Shown: positions 12,501 to 25,800, counted from the first letter of the stretch. The stretch: 64,000 bases of DNA from Hermetia illucens (GCF_905115235.1 NC_051850.1:25359010-25423009); one strand, 5' to 3'. The notes: a model not told the origin generated them from the letters alone. Numbers and translations are program-made.

Positions 12501-13610
12501 TACCGCTTTGTCGTTTTGTTTTCTCCAGGTATGTGTCGTGAATCTCCTATGGTTTTCATTGACCGTTGAAGGTATTTCAATCGTCAACTCAATTGAATTT
12601 GGAAATACCTCTGCTGGACATCTACAATCTACATCTTAAGTCACTACGCCCAAGTATTCCGGTCACATTACGGTATACTTACCTCTTACTTCACCGTCAT
12701 CCATTGGGGCCTTACCATAATTCGTTGTGGACTTAATTAGCCGAATCAGCAACGTTAGCACTCTTAATTCTTGCAATAGTTTTGTTGACTGAGAATATTT
12801 CAACAACAGTTGATCGTCTTGTCCTAAGGATTGATTTCTATTTTTTGATTAAATCCTCTGCATAAAATTTCAGTCGGTTTGGAATACTTTGCGTCAGAAT
12901 CTGGTCGGACGTGTAAATCAGGAATATTAATATTATTTTGGCAGCAGAAAAAATCTCTTTTTGAGGGAGGGTCTGCCAAGTTCCTCCTTTCTGCACAAAA
13001 GCGCTGATGTGGTCTGGTTCCTCAGATTATCAACCGCATTCCGAAAAAAAACAGAATCATCCAACCTAAACCAGAACAGAATCTTACTGTTTCTCCAGAG
13101 TTTTCTTGTTAGAAAGGATTCATCCCACTACTTCACGACGTCTTCACAACAGTTTACAAACGACTCATTTAAAGTGGTTGGCTCCTCCCATAAAGCCTCA
13201 CCGGATATTAACTGATACCTCGGAAATCAGATTGGACGCCTGAGAGCATATACATTAGGAAAAGTCCTGCAGAATGCGTTCTCAGCTTGATTATTTGCGT
13301 TGGCTATTTACTGGTATGAATGTTGAAGCTACAATGAGTATAAACTAGAACCCCAGGGCCTACACGGCACGATCTTCTTTAGTTTTCCCCGTGGAGTCTT
13401 TCGTGGAACATTGCTGCGCCGGAAGTAAGTACTGTGTGATGATCGTTGCTCCTTGCAACTCACGTTTCCTCAGTATGTCCTCAATATCTTGACTCATCTC
13501 TAAGGGCTTGATTACGATCCATTTTCTCAGTTCCCTGTTTCTTTCTACAAATTGACGGAAGAGTTCTTTGTGTCTTCTTTCTTCTTCTCTGCTATATGAG
13601 ATTAAGATAT
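9560..13610. other. Intergenic, no gene recognised
   Basis: About 4 kb without a gene I can support. Open stretches near 9690-9950 (either strand), 11666-11965 (minus) and 12096-12393 (plus) have no motif that I recognise, no signal peptide and no promoter. Old transposon remnants are possible. Confidence 0.45.
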
Positions 13611-13613
13611 GTC

Positions 13614-13645
13614 CAGATGGCTCAAGTGGTTAGAGTCATGGATTG
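13614..13645 (+). repeat. tRNA-like A-box fragment, possible SINE head
   Basis: GATGGCTCAAGTGGTTAGAG resembles the D-arm/A-box of a tRNA and the head of the SINE at 58099. No B-box follows, because the sequence joins LINE DNA at about 13650. It could be coincidence. Confidence 0.3.
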
Positions 13646-13649
13646 AGTG

Positions 13650-16066
13650 ACCCGTCCACCGCAACCTATTGAACTGGATTTTATCCACAACCTGACGGTC
13701 ATGGTATCGCTCATAGATTTCACCGTTATATAGGCTAGGAAATCGTCCATCCTCATGTAGAGGGTCAAAAATTCTTCGGAGGATTTTTCCCTCGAACTCG
13801 GCCAAGGTTTTGCAATTTTTCTCGCTAAGAACCCTAGTCTCCGAGGAATATATAAGGACTGGCAAAATCACAAGGACACAGTAAGAGCTTTGACCCGATG
13901 ATGAGACGTTTTTGTAAGCTGAAATAGGCTCTGTTGGCTACCAACAACCGTGTGCTGATTTCGTCGTCGTAACTGCCATCGGTTGTGGTTTTCGACCCTA
14001 GATATGAGAAATTATCAACGGTCTCAAAGTTATAGTGTCCTATTTACATTTTTCCCGTTTGGCCAGTGCGGTTTGATGTTGTTGGTTGGTTGGTTTTTGG
14101 TACTGGAGTTGCCACCATATATTTGGTCTTGCCTTCCTTGGAGTGCAGCCCAAAATCTCGCGCCAATTTCCGCCTCCTCCATCTGGATGAAGGCAGTTTG
14201 TCCGTCTTGGGTCGTTCTTCCCATTATCTCGATATCGTTAGCATAGGCCAGTAGTTGGGTGGACGAAGAGGATCATACCGCCAGGTTAAAGAGAATGCAT
14301 GATAGAGCATCCCTTGTCTTAGACCGTTGTTTATATTGAATGGTCTACAGAGTGATCCTGCTGCTTTTATCTGGCCTCGCACATTGATCAGGGTCAGCCT
14401 AATCAGTCTTATCAATTTCGTCGGGATATCAAATTCTCTCACGGCCGTGTACAGTTTTACTCTGGCTTTACTATCATAGGTGGCTTTAAAGATGAAAGGA
14501 TGTTAGAACTGATGTCCATATGCCAACAGTGTTCCATCGCTTGCTGCATAGACAAAATCTGATCTGGTGCTGATTTGCCTGGAGTGAAGCCTCTTTGGTA
14601 TGGGCCAATGATTTTCTGGGCGTATGGGGCTATCCGGCCTAGCAAGATAGTGGAGAATATCTTATAAATGGTACTCAGCAATGTGATAACTCTATAATTG
14701 CTGTACAACATGGAAGCCCGCTTTTTATGTGTGGGGCAGATAATGCCTCTTTACCAGTCGTCAAGCATTGATTCGCTGTCCCACCCCTTAAGCATCAGTT
14801 CATGAGCTGCTTGGTGTAATTTGTCGCCTCCATAATTAACCAATTTGGCTGTAATTCCATCGGCTCCTGGCGACTTTTGGTTCTATACGTGGTGGTGGCA
14901 ATATTTGTTCGTCGTCTTCAATTGACGGGACTTCCAGCTCACCGATATCCTAGCTGTCGAGCAATTCATCAAAATATTCAAATCATCGCTCCAATATTCC
15001 AATTCTGTCGGAAATCAGATTTTCCTCTTTATCTCTGTAGGACTATCGAGGTGTATAAGGCTTCATCGTGTTGACTTGTTGGTAAAACTTGCGCACCTGG
15101 TGCGGTTACTATATGTACTTTTCGATTTCACTGTTATTCTAGCCCGGAGCACCATGTTAACGAAACATTGATCCGATTCCCCTCCTGTATGTTCAGGCAT
15201 TCTTCAACACGTGTTCAATTTGGTTGAAAGTGGTACCGTTTAGAGAGGCCCACGTTTATTTGCGGACCGCTTTCCGCACAAACCAGGTACTTCCGGTAAC
15301 CATTTCATGCGATACTGTTAACTGAATAATCCGCCGTCCGTTATTATTAGTATCCCTATGTAAGCTATGGGAGCCAACGTATCGCCTGAATACGTTATCC
15401 GTCCCTACTTGACCGTTGAAATCTCCAAGTATGATTTTGATTTCATACCTGGGACCGGCTTCGAAGGTCCGCTCAACTGCCTCGAAGAAGGTATCCTTCC
15501 CCGACTTGCAGTCTCCTCTTGAGGGGCTTTAATGAAACCTAGAGTGCATAGCCGTGTGCTTATGTTCTCAAAGCTAATAACAACAGGCTTCATTTTTTGG
15601 CTGAATAAGAAACCTACTCCGAGCGCATGATTTACTGGATGACCACCATAACATATGGGGTAGTGGCTCTTCTCTAGGAACCCGGTCCCTATCCAAAGCA
15701 TCTCAGGCAACGCTGTTACATCATCAGCCCTATATTGGGTCAGGGCATTGGGTAGCTGCTTGGTAGCTTCTTCTGTGTACATGGAGCCCATGTTCCATGA
15801 GAAGGTGCGCAGATCGTTATTTCGGTTTCGTTGCCAGGTTCGTCTTTGTGTTGTCAGTCTAGTCCGAGGATTCTTCTGTGGCTTCGTAACATCGGGGTGT
15901 CAGCCCCACCCTACCCCCAATCTGAAGGACCAGTTGGTACAATTTGTGCCATCTCTGAGCGCGGAAGTCTTGCCTTCATACTTCTCCTTCTGCAGCTTTT
16001 CGTTTAGGAAAAGCTCGCAGTGGTCACCTACGTGGAGGTTGAGATAGAGTTTGGTAGCAGAGTTGT
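13650..16066 (-). mobile_element. RTE-like (Proto2-like) LINE, copy 1
   Basis: Read on the minus strand from about 16066 (MANNSATKLYLNL). An endonuclease start (DLRTFSWNM, YRADDVTALPEMLWIGTGF, HPVNHALGVGF) lies at 15830-15540. RT pieces lie at 14711-14457 (YRVITLLSTIYKIF, GPYQRGFTPGKSAPDQI) and 14442-14224 (KLIRLIRLTLINVRGQ, NNGLRQG). The C-terminal region at 13871-13650 has ILPVLIYSSETRVLSEKN and FNRLRWTGH. The AP endonuclease plus RT with no RNase H, and this C-terminal signature, fit the RTE/Proto2-like group; I am not certain of the clade. Numerous stops and frameshifts break it. The 3' end is cut right after RLRWTGH. Two other copies lie at 19925-20730 and 37240-37880. Confidence 0.75.
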
Positions 16067-16079
16067 TGGCCATTGTTCA

Positions 16080-17430
16080 ACAAGCGTTTCCCAGGTCTTA
16101 TACTCGATCGTGAATACCAATCCACAATTCGCCCTGAAACCTACACTACCCTTTGACCAACGTTGAATGATTAAGAAAGCTTATGCGAAGTAATAGATTA
16201 TAATTAGGAAGACTTATGTGAAATTTATAATGATTGTCGAATTTTGGGTGCCCAATTATCACACAATCTCGTTTTGATCATTCAATATATCTTTTCCCAG
16301 TCGTGCTGAGAACATGATCCTCACACAGAATTAAGCGTTTACTTGGCTTTTCTTTCCTTGCTCTTGGTATACACCAGAGCTTTGGTTGTATCGGGAAAAT
16401 AGAGGAACATTCTATAAACAAATTAACCCTCGGCAAGAAACGAAACTATCAATCGAATATTAAGCATGAGTTAACATTGGAATGAGCTGGGTACTGTGTG
16501 CACGGCCGTTGTATGACACTTTGAATCAGTTTAAGCGCTGATACTAATCAAAATAGCGAAAAATTCAGGCGGCACCAGAAAACAGAAACCGAAACTCCCT
16601 TTATCCGCTAGCATTTTCTCTCTTTTTTAGACGATTTTCTCCGCCTTCTCGTTGCCCAACGCCCGCATCTAACCGCAACGAAGAAGTGCACCCAACTGCA
16701 TAGCAACGCACAGAGGTACATAGCCTTGATATGAGGAAAAAACTTCAACTGTTATTTCTGTTCCCAAAAATGTATAATTGTATAATTAGTAAATAAGGGT
16801 TCCGGCGATTTTAAACTGGATAGAAATTAAAGGTTAAAATAAAATTAAGATGATCAATTAAAAAGAGATGCTATGCCGTTCTAAAAAAATGTTGCATACA
16901 ATCAAATGGATTTCCCCACCCGGTTGATACAAGGAAATGAAGAGACAAAAGAAATGTGCATGCTATAAAACCTCGGATACCGCATATTACTTACCAATTT
17001 TGGAGGACAGTGACACCCACACTAAAAGCCCAAAGAAATTTTTGCAAATTAAGACACCTAATAAAAATAGAAAAGTTTTATCTCAAAAAATTATCTCTCC
17101 GACAAAATTATGTAGGACAGTTGAGTTTAATCAGTAAGTACAATTGGAAAATGGAGGAATCGTGTGTTAGTATTTGGGTTTTTGAAACGGCATCTTTCAA
17201 CCTACATATGACACTATAACAATATTAATATTCTAAATTTTTGTGCTATACTAGCAAAGATATACACGGTTGGTTTCATTAAAGATCCATTCTCGATCCA
17301 GAAAGGTGAACTTCTACAGCACAATTCAACAAAACATTGGAAAAAGCCGACAATCCTGGAATCATGAAGGAGAAGGAACTTCAACGGCAAAAGGGCACGA
17401 AATCTCATTGTGCCCCTTTTGTAGGTGTAT
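16080..17430. other. Intergenic, no gene recognised
   Basis: AT-rich sequence. Two overlapping open frames near 16937-17219 (plus) are Lys/Thr-rich, have no motif and are treated as chance. Confidence 0.4.
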
Positions 17431-17439
17431 CGATGTCGC

Positions 17440-17959
17440 CTAGATGGATTTCTTGTGTGTATTTCCTGATCTAATCCCAGCAAGAAACGGACGTAAATAT
17501 TGATCTTGGATGAATCTACTTATTTCCTCCTCACTTCTTCGGAGAGGAAACATCGATCTTTTGCCGAGAATGTTGCACGTGTTTGCTTCCACCAAGCTTG
17601 CCATTGAGAGATTTTGGAGCATCATTCGCTGATTTATTACCATTAATCCGAAATTAATCTTAAAGAAACCTCTGTCTTTGGTTCCTACTGGGATGTGGGA
17701 ACCCATAAAGAGCTGTGCAATATCTATTTCTATGACAGATTCTGCCACGCGCTCGTAGTAATTCACAGCCATGTTCGCTTGACTACGTGTGCGCACATCA
17801 ATGCAATGCATCATATACACAGCACTAACGGCAGCATTTATGCGCTGAATTTGCCTCACACAACTCCCGGCGCAGTCGAATGAGTGCAAGACTTTTCCGC
17901 CATCATAAAATTTCTTAGAATGTGCTTGGAGTTGAATCTCCTGTGTATAGTTTTCTTGC
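17440..17959 (-). CDS. Unassigned open exon, 172 codons, possible 3' exon of a host gene
   Basis: On the minus strand, an uninterrupted frame runs from a strong-looking splice acceptor (TTATTACAACTTCCAG, ending at 17960) to a TAG at 17440. The first exon base completes a split codon. The protein begins QENYTQEIQLQAHSKKFYDG and then has a Cys-containing stretch (SFDCAGSCVRQIQRINAA, VYMMHCIDVRTRSQANM). Middle segments include YYERVAESVIEIDIAQLFMG, IPVGTKDRGFFKINFG and VINQRMMLQNLSMASLVEAN, and the C-terminus is rich in charged residues (LRRSEEEISRFIQDQYLRPF). I do not recognise the family and see no transposon signature. No upstream exon, promoter or AATAAA was found on this strand, so it may be one exon of a broken or larger gene, or an unrecognised transposon fragment. 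An open frame this long is unlikely by chance at this base composition. Confidence 0.4.
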
Positions 17960-17964
17960 CTGGA

Positions 17965-19920
17965 AGTTGTAATAAGAAACTATTAAATACAATACACGAA
18001 TAAGTGTAAATAAATAATTACTAGTCAGCACAGAAATGTTATATTACATACATAATACAGCGAAATATGTACCTAGAAGTAGAAAATATCACTGGTTGTT
18101 TAATATGTTAATAAATTCAGAAATCGATGTGTTGTAGACTAGCGAATGTTAAACGTCAAAAGGTATAGTTTATTTTCAAATTTATGTATATCCGTCAAAT
18201 GCGTTGAGTTCCCAAATAATCTCAAAACTTATATTTAGTTTCCGCGTACTAATCTCAAAAATTCATTCAATAATATAATATACTGCCAATTAAAACAAAA
18301 ATTTCCCAAAACTCTCAATTCAAGTTTCTGTTGAAGTACTCCATTCAAAGATAAGACTAAAGTTCGCGTCTTCATTGCAACATCCGTTTCAACCATTATT
18401 CCCCGGTGCCTAATGGTCTATGCATTGAATTTTAACTACTTTTATCTCATTCCCCTATTTATTGCCAGAACTTTCTGAAATTCAAAGAATACTTCGGCAA
18501 AAAATCATGCAACCGGAAAAGGTGAAATTAAAGAATTCCGGTTTGTCTCATTGTTACCGAAAAATATCTGGTGAAACCGTCACACCGGACTGACGTAAAT
18601 ATATTCGAGGTTACTCATCCACCCTCTGTGGCATTAAAATGTTGCTAGGCATTCACAATCGGGTTGTTTTGCTGCTTGTATTCTAGTTTTGGGAGTTATT
18701 TTATATGATCGAGAATTGATAAATTAATGGGGGACATGTGAAGTGTTGTATTTTAAAAATTACACTTAACACTTTATATTGTATTTTCCGCTTTTTTTTA
18801 AAATAAATCCTGCAGTGAAATTTATTAATTTAAACTGCATTTGTTTTATTACTGACTTTTTTCAAGGTGAGCTCCATGACTTTTTCGACTACACCCGCTG
18901 CTTTTCAGAGAGTATAAATCACAAAATAAAATCAAATATGAAATATTTTAGGAAAATACCACACTTGAACCAGTTTTGAAGATAAATTTTTATACTTCGT
19001 GGCGCCAAAAGGAAGAGTCGAAACATTTAATAAATTAGAGCATTATCATTGAGCTCATACTTTTTATTTCTTATTTTATCCTTTTTTCCAGCTGAACAAA
19101 ATGATATGCCAATTTGCTTAATATATTTAATGACAATTAGTTAAATAAAAGAAAACTAACAAACATTTTAATTTTGATCAAGAAAATAACAGCTTCAGCT
19201 GTTATTCAGAGCTCATTAGTGTAGTTTCACGTTCTCTGGCTATGGCGGTCATCCAGTCAAATCAAGTCATGATCAAGACGAGCCAATGACTGAGCTAAGA
19301 AATTTTAAAACTTCCTGGTTGCAGCATCGTGTTAGCTTCCTTCGATCTGAGTAGACATATTTTTTTATTATTGTAAGATTTGCACTTACAAAACATTGGA
19401 TCCCGAAGAAGAAAGCTATTTCAAACATACAAGCAAACTAATCAGCATTTCATTTTGGAAGTGACCAAACACCCTAATGATGCTTTCTTTGACTTAGCTT
19501 AAAAGTGACTGGGCGAGCAAATGTTAATACCAAAGTTCTCTGCAGAACGAGAGCCAGTTGTAAAACGATGATGGAGACTTTGGGTTAGTCACCCAATATT
19601 GTAGTTATGCAAATTAGATGTCGACACAAATCCTTTATTTCTGATATGTACTTTCTTATATGAAATTATATTTAATTCATAAGTAACTATTTTCTTGAGC
19701 TTAGTGGGAGATCCATGCGTTGGTTTCAGCTCATTCTGATTAAATGGTGCAAGGGTTCAGGGTGGCAAGGGTATATTGTACATGGTGGAGCGAAAATCCT
19801 GAAAAGTGCCCCCTGTATTTAACATCAACAACTTCGCTAGTAATCATTAGGATCTTTTCACCAGCTGTTCCGTTACAATATCAATATTCTTGCAATTTAA
19901 AGGAGCAAGAGATCCACTGG
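17965..19920. other. Intergenic, no gene recognised
   Basis: Very AT-rich. If 17440-17959 is a real exon, the start of its intron lies here, but no convincing upstream exon was found by eye. Confidence 0.4.
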
Positions 19921-19924
19921 TCCT

Positions 19925-20730
19925 CTAGGTAGGGGGTTGGGTAGGGCTGACAACCCTACACGGAAAACAACTTGTTACGAAGCCACAACAGGTGCTTCGG
20001 ACTGGACTGATAACATAACAACGAACTCGGCAACGACAGCGGAATAACCATTTGCGCATTTTCTCATGGGAGGCAAAAAATAAAGATAAGAGGCTACAAC
20101 TTTGAGACCGTTGATAATGTCTCCTATCTAGGGTCGGAATTCATAACCGATAAGAGCTATGACGATGAAATCCGCGTACGGTTGTTGATACCCAACAGAG
20201 CCTATTTCAGATTACAAAATCTGTTCCGTGCGAAACGTCTCACCATAGGGTCAAAGCTCTTACTGTACAAGATTGTGATCTTGCCAGTCCTCATGTATTC
20301 CTCGGAGACTTGGGTTCGTAGCAAGGAAAATTGCGAACTCATTCATTGCGAACGCATTCGACAGAAGAATCCTCCGAAAAATGTTTGACCCCCTACATTA
20401 GGATGGACGATTCCGAAATCTATGAGCGATACCATGACCGTCAAGTTCTGGATAAAATCTGGTTCAATAGGTTACGGTGGGCGGGTCACTTGACCCATAT
20501 GGATGAGGATGATCCAGCCCGGAAACTCTATAAGGGCAATATCTATGGTAGAAAAAGAAGAAGAGGCAGACCCTTCCTGAGATGGAGGGATGGCGTAGGG
20601 CAAGAGGCCAGACAGCTTTTAGTGATACCGAATTGGTGGATATCGGCGCAAAACCGGTATGTCTGGAGTTCCTCATTAACGCAGGCCAAGACGGGATACC
20701 GGTTGTTGTGCCGTTAATGATGATGATGAT
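19925..20730 (+). mobile_element. RTE-like (Proto2-like) LINE, copy 2, internal-deletion derivative
   Basis: The first 145 bases (about 19925-20070) match the 5' part of the 13.65-16.07-kb element (minus-strand sequence around 15920-15800), up to the FSHG-coding spot at the start of the endonuclease. The sequence then jumps directly to the C-terminal region (NRAYFRLQNLFRAKRLTIGS, ILPVLMYSSETWV, then IYERYHDRQVLDKIWFNRLR). It continues past the point where copy 1 is cut (HMDEDDPARKLYKG, GRPFLRWRDG) and ends in a GATGATGATGATCC tail at about 20730. Roughly 2 kb of endonuclease and RT are missing. It cannot mobilise itself but keeps both ends. Confidence 0.75.
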
Positions 20731-20734
20731 CCAA

Positions 20735-22125
20735 TTCATTGAAGAATAAGAGAACGAAATCAAAAATCGTATCAACCCTTAAAAATGATAGAGATTTAAT
20801 TACAAAAATTAAGGAGTAAAATAAAAACTGATGAAAGTCGGAAAAATGGGAGAAATGAAAGTGAGCTTAGACCATTAAATAAAAATTAAAAAATAAAAGA
20901 GGAAAAACATAATTGAAATTCAGTAAAAATAAGATTGAAAGTAAAAAAGTTAGAATCATGTTGATCTATAGTTTTTGTTGTTAAATTTAGAAATGATGCT
21001 GATGATAATGCGAGTTCAGTACTGTAAAGGTTTCATAAGCCTGGATACAATTCTTTTTTTTTGTGGAAAAAACAAATCCAGATGATTTCATAAAGAGATA
21101 ATTGGAAAAGAAAAAATATTTTTTTCCTGGATTTCTTGTATCTAAGAACTATTCAGTCACTTTGGGTAGAAGTTATTTGGGTACATCAGAAACCCTTTAT
21201 AACTGGCTATCACAACAGGTAATAAATATGCTGCTCCATCTGCAATGGCAGACGAAAAATTGGTGCAAACTTTCTCTGCAATCTATCCGTCCGAAGTTCT
21301 CACAACAGGTTGGTGGATAATATTTTTGCGAGTACAATATACAATACGTTTTCTGAAATGAATGATGGCGTTGGGGACACCTCAACAAGCTGCACTCTCC
21401 ATAAAATCTGTATACAAATATAACAGCAGCACCACAGCAAACCATATCATAAACCTGTTCTTTGATCAACGTTTGAAAGGAAATCCCGTAAAGTTAACTG
21501 TTATATAATTTACTAAGACCACATAGCGTGAACAAGGCAATCAGTCAGTTATACGTCTCGGCGACTACTTTTTCCAAAAAGAAACGTTCTTCTTCTTCTC
21601 CGTACCAAGAACCCTCCTTCTGCCCTATTTGCTAAAGAACCACTGAAGAGGGGTTCTCCATTTGTGTTGTATTGCGATTGTCTCCAGCTCGCATCGTCTG
21701 TTTTCGGAGCAATCCTCCCACGCATCATTGTTTCGCCCGAGACGTAGCGCAAAATCTGTTTTGACTAATACACAGTATAAACACGCATATAGCGAAGCAT
21801 GGAAAGCATAGAGAAAGCAATAACAAAATGGGTTAACGATCATTTTGGCAATTTGAAAACTTCTGTATTATATTTGGCTAATATTAAAGTAGGTTTTAGG
21901 GACTAACAAAATTTAAAAGTGACTGGTTTTTGGTTTGGAAATTTCGAAGCAAAATTAAAGTAATTGTTTACAAATTAAGGTAGGAATTGGGTTATTTTTT
22001 TTTGTAGGATGATTTAGTTAAACACAGAAATGAGCTTGAAATGTTCCTTTACACCGTCCATTAAAAAAGCGCGGCACAAGGGCCTTAACAAGCCTATACA
22101 CACCAAAAACCTTCACTGCAGCCAG
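20735..22125. other. Intergenic, no gene recognised
   Basis: AT-rich DNA with A-rich tracts. Short frames near 21100-21470 and 21550-21840 carry no motif. Confidence 0.4.
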
Positions 22126-22129
22126 TTCA

Positions 22130-22190
22130 GGCAAATGACAGAGAAAAATGGCGGAACCGATCAACGGGACAAGGGCTAAAGAAAAAGAAG
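22130..22190 (+). mobile_element. RTE 3'-end fragment (copy 4)
   Basis: AATGGCGGAACCG, then ACGGGACAAGGGCTAAAG and AAAAAGAAGA, match the 3' termini of the RTE copies at 28627 and 3175. It is only a tail-end scrap. Confidence 0.6.
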
Positions 22191-22489
22191 ACACTTCACT
22201 GTATAATGACCGGTATTCCTACCTAATGAATAAATAAAATCAATTGGAACTGGCATCTAACTATTTTCATTATAATATTGACATATTTTAGGTTATGGTA
22301 TGAAATAGGCAATCTGGACAATGACTTCTCTAATTCTAGTTGGATTTCGCCAAACTTTCCAGTCTTGGGTTTCATATTGTTCTATGTTATTCCAACATTT
22401 TATGATTCTAGGATAAACCCCTACTGAGAAGTGGTGCGTGATTCAAAGTGCTTGTGACAAGGAAACGAAAAGACATGCGAAATATAATT

Positions 22490-22840
22490 TGACTCACTTC
22501 TTAGGTGGACAACAGTAGGTACAGGAAACACCTCAACAGATCTAATGTGAACGGATCACCTCATTGCCCTATATGTGAAGCTGCAACCAAAGATGCGGAA
22601 TATGTAAATTTAAAAGCTCAAATAGGGTACCACAAAGCTAACCTAGGGGTTTAATGGTAGAAAATGTTCTATGCTACATGGTGAGATCAGATATAGTGGA
22701 GACTGTGGTAGTTACAACGATGAAAAGAAGCATAAACTGAATGGAGAACTAGTGGGGAAATTAGTGCAGTTAACGCCGAACAGTAGCAACTAATGTCAGA
22801 AAAACGATGGAATAGCCCCCCGACGCTCCATATTTATCAT
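22490..22840 (+). mobile_element. LINE C-terminal zinc-finger remnant (R1/I-like)
   Basis: A short frame encodes NSRYRKHLNRSNVNGSPHCP followed by ICEAATKDAEYV. This is the C-x2-C...H-type tail found at the end of R1/I-group ORF2 proteins. The rest is too decayed to place. Confidence 0.5.
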
Positions 22841-22849
22841 CGTCAATTA

Positions 22850-25800
22850 AAAGAGACAAAATCTACTCTGTAACGACAGAAGAAAAGGGACAATTCACCT
22901 CAAAAACGCTGGACCTGTAGAATTATCCGAAATGAATTGAACGACGGCATCGAAAGTAAAGGTCACTTTCCAAACGCTACACCCATGTAACAGCGCAGAA
23001 AAAACGTTCTACAAGGAACTATCTCAACTCTTCTCCAAATCCAGAGCCATCTGGCTGAAGTCCATGACTCAGTGACCCAGCAAACAGATGCGTTCGACGA
23101 AATCGAGGTGTTTGAAAGATATCGTGTCCCATTGGCGTCCTCCAGACTAGGTAGCATGAAGACCGAGATCGGTGACGATAAGGAATAATATCGGTAATAG
23201 AATACAGTTTGGCCGGACCCCGCTTTGAACCTTTAATCTGTGCATTGGTTCAAAATTATTCGGGGGGAAGGGATTACATGTGGTCAGTAGAGGAGGATTT
23301 CAAACAAAGACCAGCCTCCTCTCAGTCGATTAAATCTTCTTGATGCTCGTTAATACATTCAAAGATTATTTTAGCTATTATATTTACGACGGCAATGAGC
23401 ATGTAACCATCTGTCAAATTGCCGCGATGAACATTGGTGCTCTCTTCGGAATCACAAAAGTCATGCCCTTCTTTTGCTATCTGGCAAAGATCTGTGTTTG
23501 CCCAGATTTACCTATAAGTGGAAATTGCAGCTTCATAGAAACCGCAAGGGCAGCGAACAAGCGTTCCTCACAGGACCGTCAATAAACTTGCCGCCACCTG
23601 CCAGATATTTCATAATCCCGTATATGGTTTTTCAAACACTGCTATTTGCAGCGGTTTCTGTTTCCCAGACCAGCGCAATAATAAATTCCATTTGTTCACG
23701 GCGCCGCATTTTCCGGGGTCGGCACTTGGATGAGTCGCGCCGATGAATATGGCCATCTTAATCTTTCGTTCGTCGGTCCGCTTCCATGATTCCGTTGTTA
23801 GCCAGACATCCCTTCGGAAAGTGGTCGGTAACTAGGTGGGGCGAGAGAAAACCATTTTTAATGGAAACGCAACGGTCACAAATATTCAAAATGTCTCACT
23901 ACCGAACGGCAGCTCTCAAACCTGCAAGAAACGTCGTATACGACACGGACGCGCAGATAATCGACCATTAGGTTGTGATCCGTTTCAAAGTTGATATTAG
24001 CATTTCTCTTGTTACGTATATCCAGATCATCCGCTTCTAAATTTACGGCTGATTGTGTTATAGTCAATCTAGTTGCTCTAATGTTACTTACCAGTTCACA
24101 CCCAACTGATCTCTGGGTAAGTTCTGTGCTCGAGTAATGTGCCAGCAATGATGACGCAGTGGAATTTACCGAAATCCAAAGACGGTATTTCAATATCACA
24201 TGTCCTAGCAAATTGTAATGACGATGATCAAACGATCCTGAGTGGTCGAAGACGACTTAAAGGGAAAAGCGATCCAAAATGCCTCAATGGGCTAAATTGA
24301 CCGTGAAGTTCTGCCAAATTCTGAAGCTTCATCGAAGTGTTTCGTCCACAAGTACTTGCACGCCTCTGTGCTAGCCAGGCTCGGGAATAGAGGTTTCCTT
24401 TGCACACTTCGATCCCTAATGTGTTTTTGCTGGTGTGTGGGTCAGGCGAAACGGCTCGACCGCGCACGTGGTGCCGAGTACCGCGATCAAAAGGGAGGAT
24501 CCACGACGGATAGCATTCTCGATAACTGTTCCTTCTATCTCAGATGTTCAATAAGACGCGGCCTCTGAGGTTCCCACCTATTCTTGATATCCGCAGGCCA
24601 TTATTTTGAAGGATGTCAAGCACTGCAACTGTTACGAAAATACCAACGTCTAGTTTTTCTGAAGATTCCAGTCTAGGCGAGGAATGACATACATAAATAG
24701 CTCCGCCGGCCGATGTTCCACTCAACTGTGCCGCTCTAACCCCGGGTCCGTACAAAAGAGAGCCAACAATTAATTCCGGCAAACAAAACAGATAAAATTT
24801 AAACGGCAAAACGAAGTCAAATAGAAATTTAGCGAAAATTTCAAGGAAGATACGTTGACAATGAAGCAGACCTTAGTTTGCCACAGCTTACACCGAAAAA
24901 CGTAGCTTGGCTAGGCAACTACTGTCGAGAGCTTTCCCCGAGATCTCGCAGAGCATGCTGCCGGTGAACCCAGCAACTAAAACGTCAGGTTGGAGAACAA
25001 CCACTGTTTGCTTGCTGCAACGAATAGTTCTAGCAATGTCGCTCGTTAAGCTTTCCAATGATTCTTTCCACTCTCTCACCAGGACTTGTACGTGCGGACT
25101 TCCAGGAGAACTATGGCTCTAACCCAACGAAACGAGAAATCGCGTAAAAAGAATTTGTGCGTAGGACCAAAAACCCTTTTCCACAAGTGTCGTCACCGGT
25201 CCCGCCATCAATCGGTTAATCGGTCTCGATCCGGCTAAACCAGGCCCTGAACTCTGAAGCTCATGCTGCCAATGCCTCGACCAGAAACATGAAAGAGCGT
25301 GCACCCAACACTATGGTGATCCCTTCGCTATGTCTGAACGCTGCAAACGTAAGCAAATTCTTGGAGTTAGGGAAAAGGGCCTGTAGTTAATCTTTTTATA
25401 AAATAAATAAAGGTACGCCGCGCCACTATAGAACTGTCGTCAGGTTAAACTCTAGCATTCAGATCTCTCATTGAAATCACGATGTCAGCTCTAGACTCTT
25501 TTGGGCCACATTTAATTCCTCATAAAAAGAAATCTCCTCCTTTGCATCGAAAGTCCCCCATTCTTGTGTAATACTGCGCTGGAATCTTGCAGGCAGTATA
25601 CAAAACAAGAATCCAGTTATTGAGGGCGTGCCTTGCAGTTGGCATAGCCATTAATCCAACACCGGCTTCCAGCTTTTTGTCGTGAGAATTTTTGAGGAGA
25701 ATAGCACTGTGCCACAAAGAAGAAGTAAGTTCTTCCCAATGTCACACAATGTAACCTTATTTAACTCCAGAATGTTCAGTTTATAACACTGGAACTTTCA

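Noticed and set aside
13614-13645. Possible tRNA gene
   Set aside because: Only an A-box-like D-arm is present. There is no anticodon arm, T-arm or acceptor pairing.
16937-17219. Two overlapping Lys-rich frames
   Set aside because: AT-rich composition gives such frames by chance; there is no gene signal.
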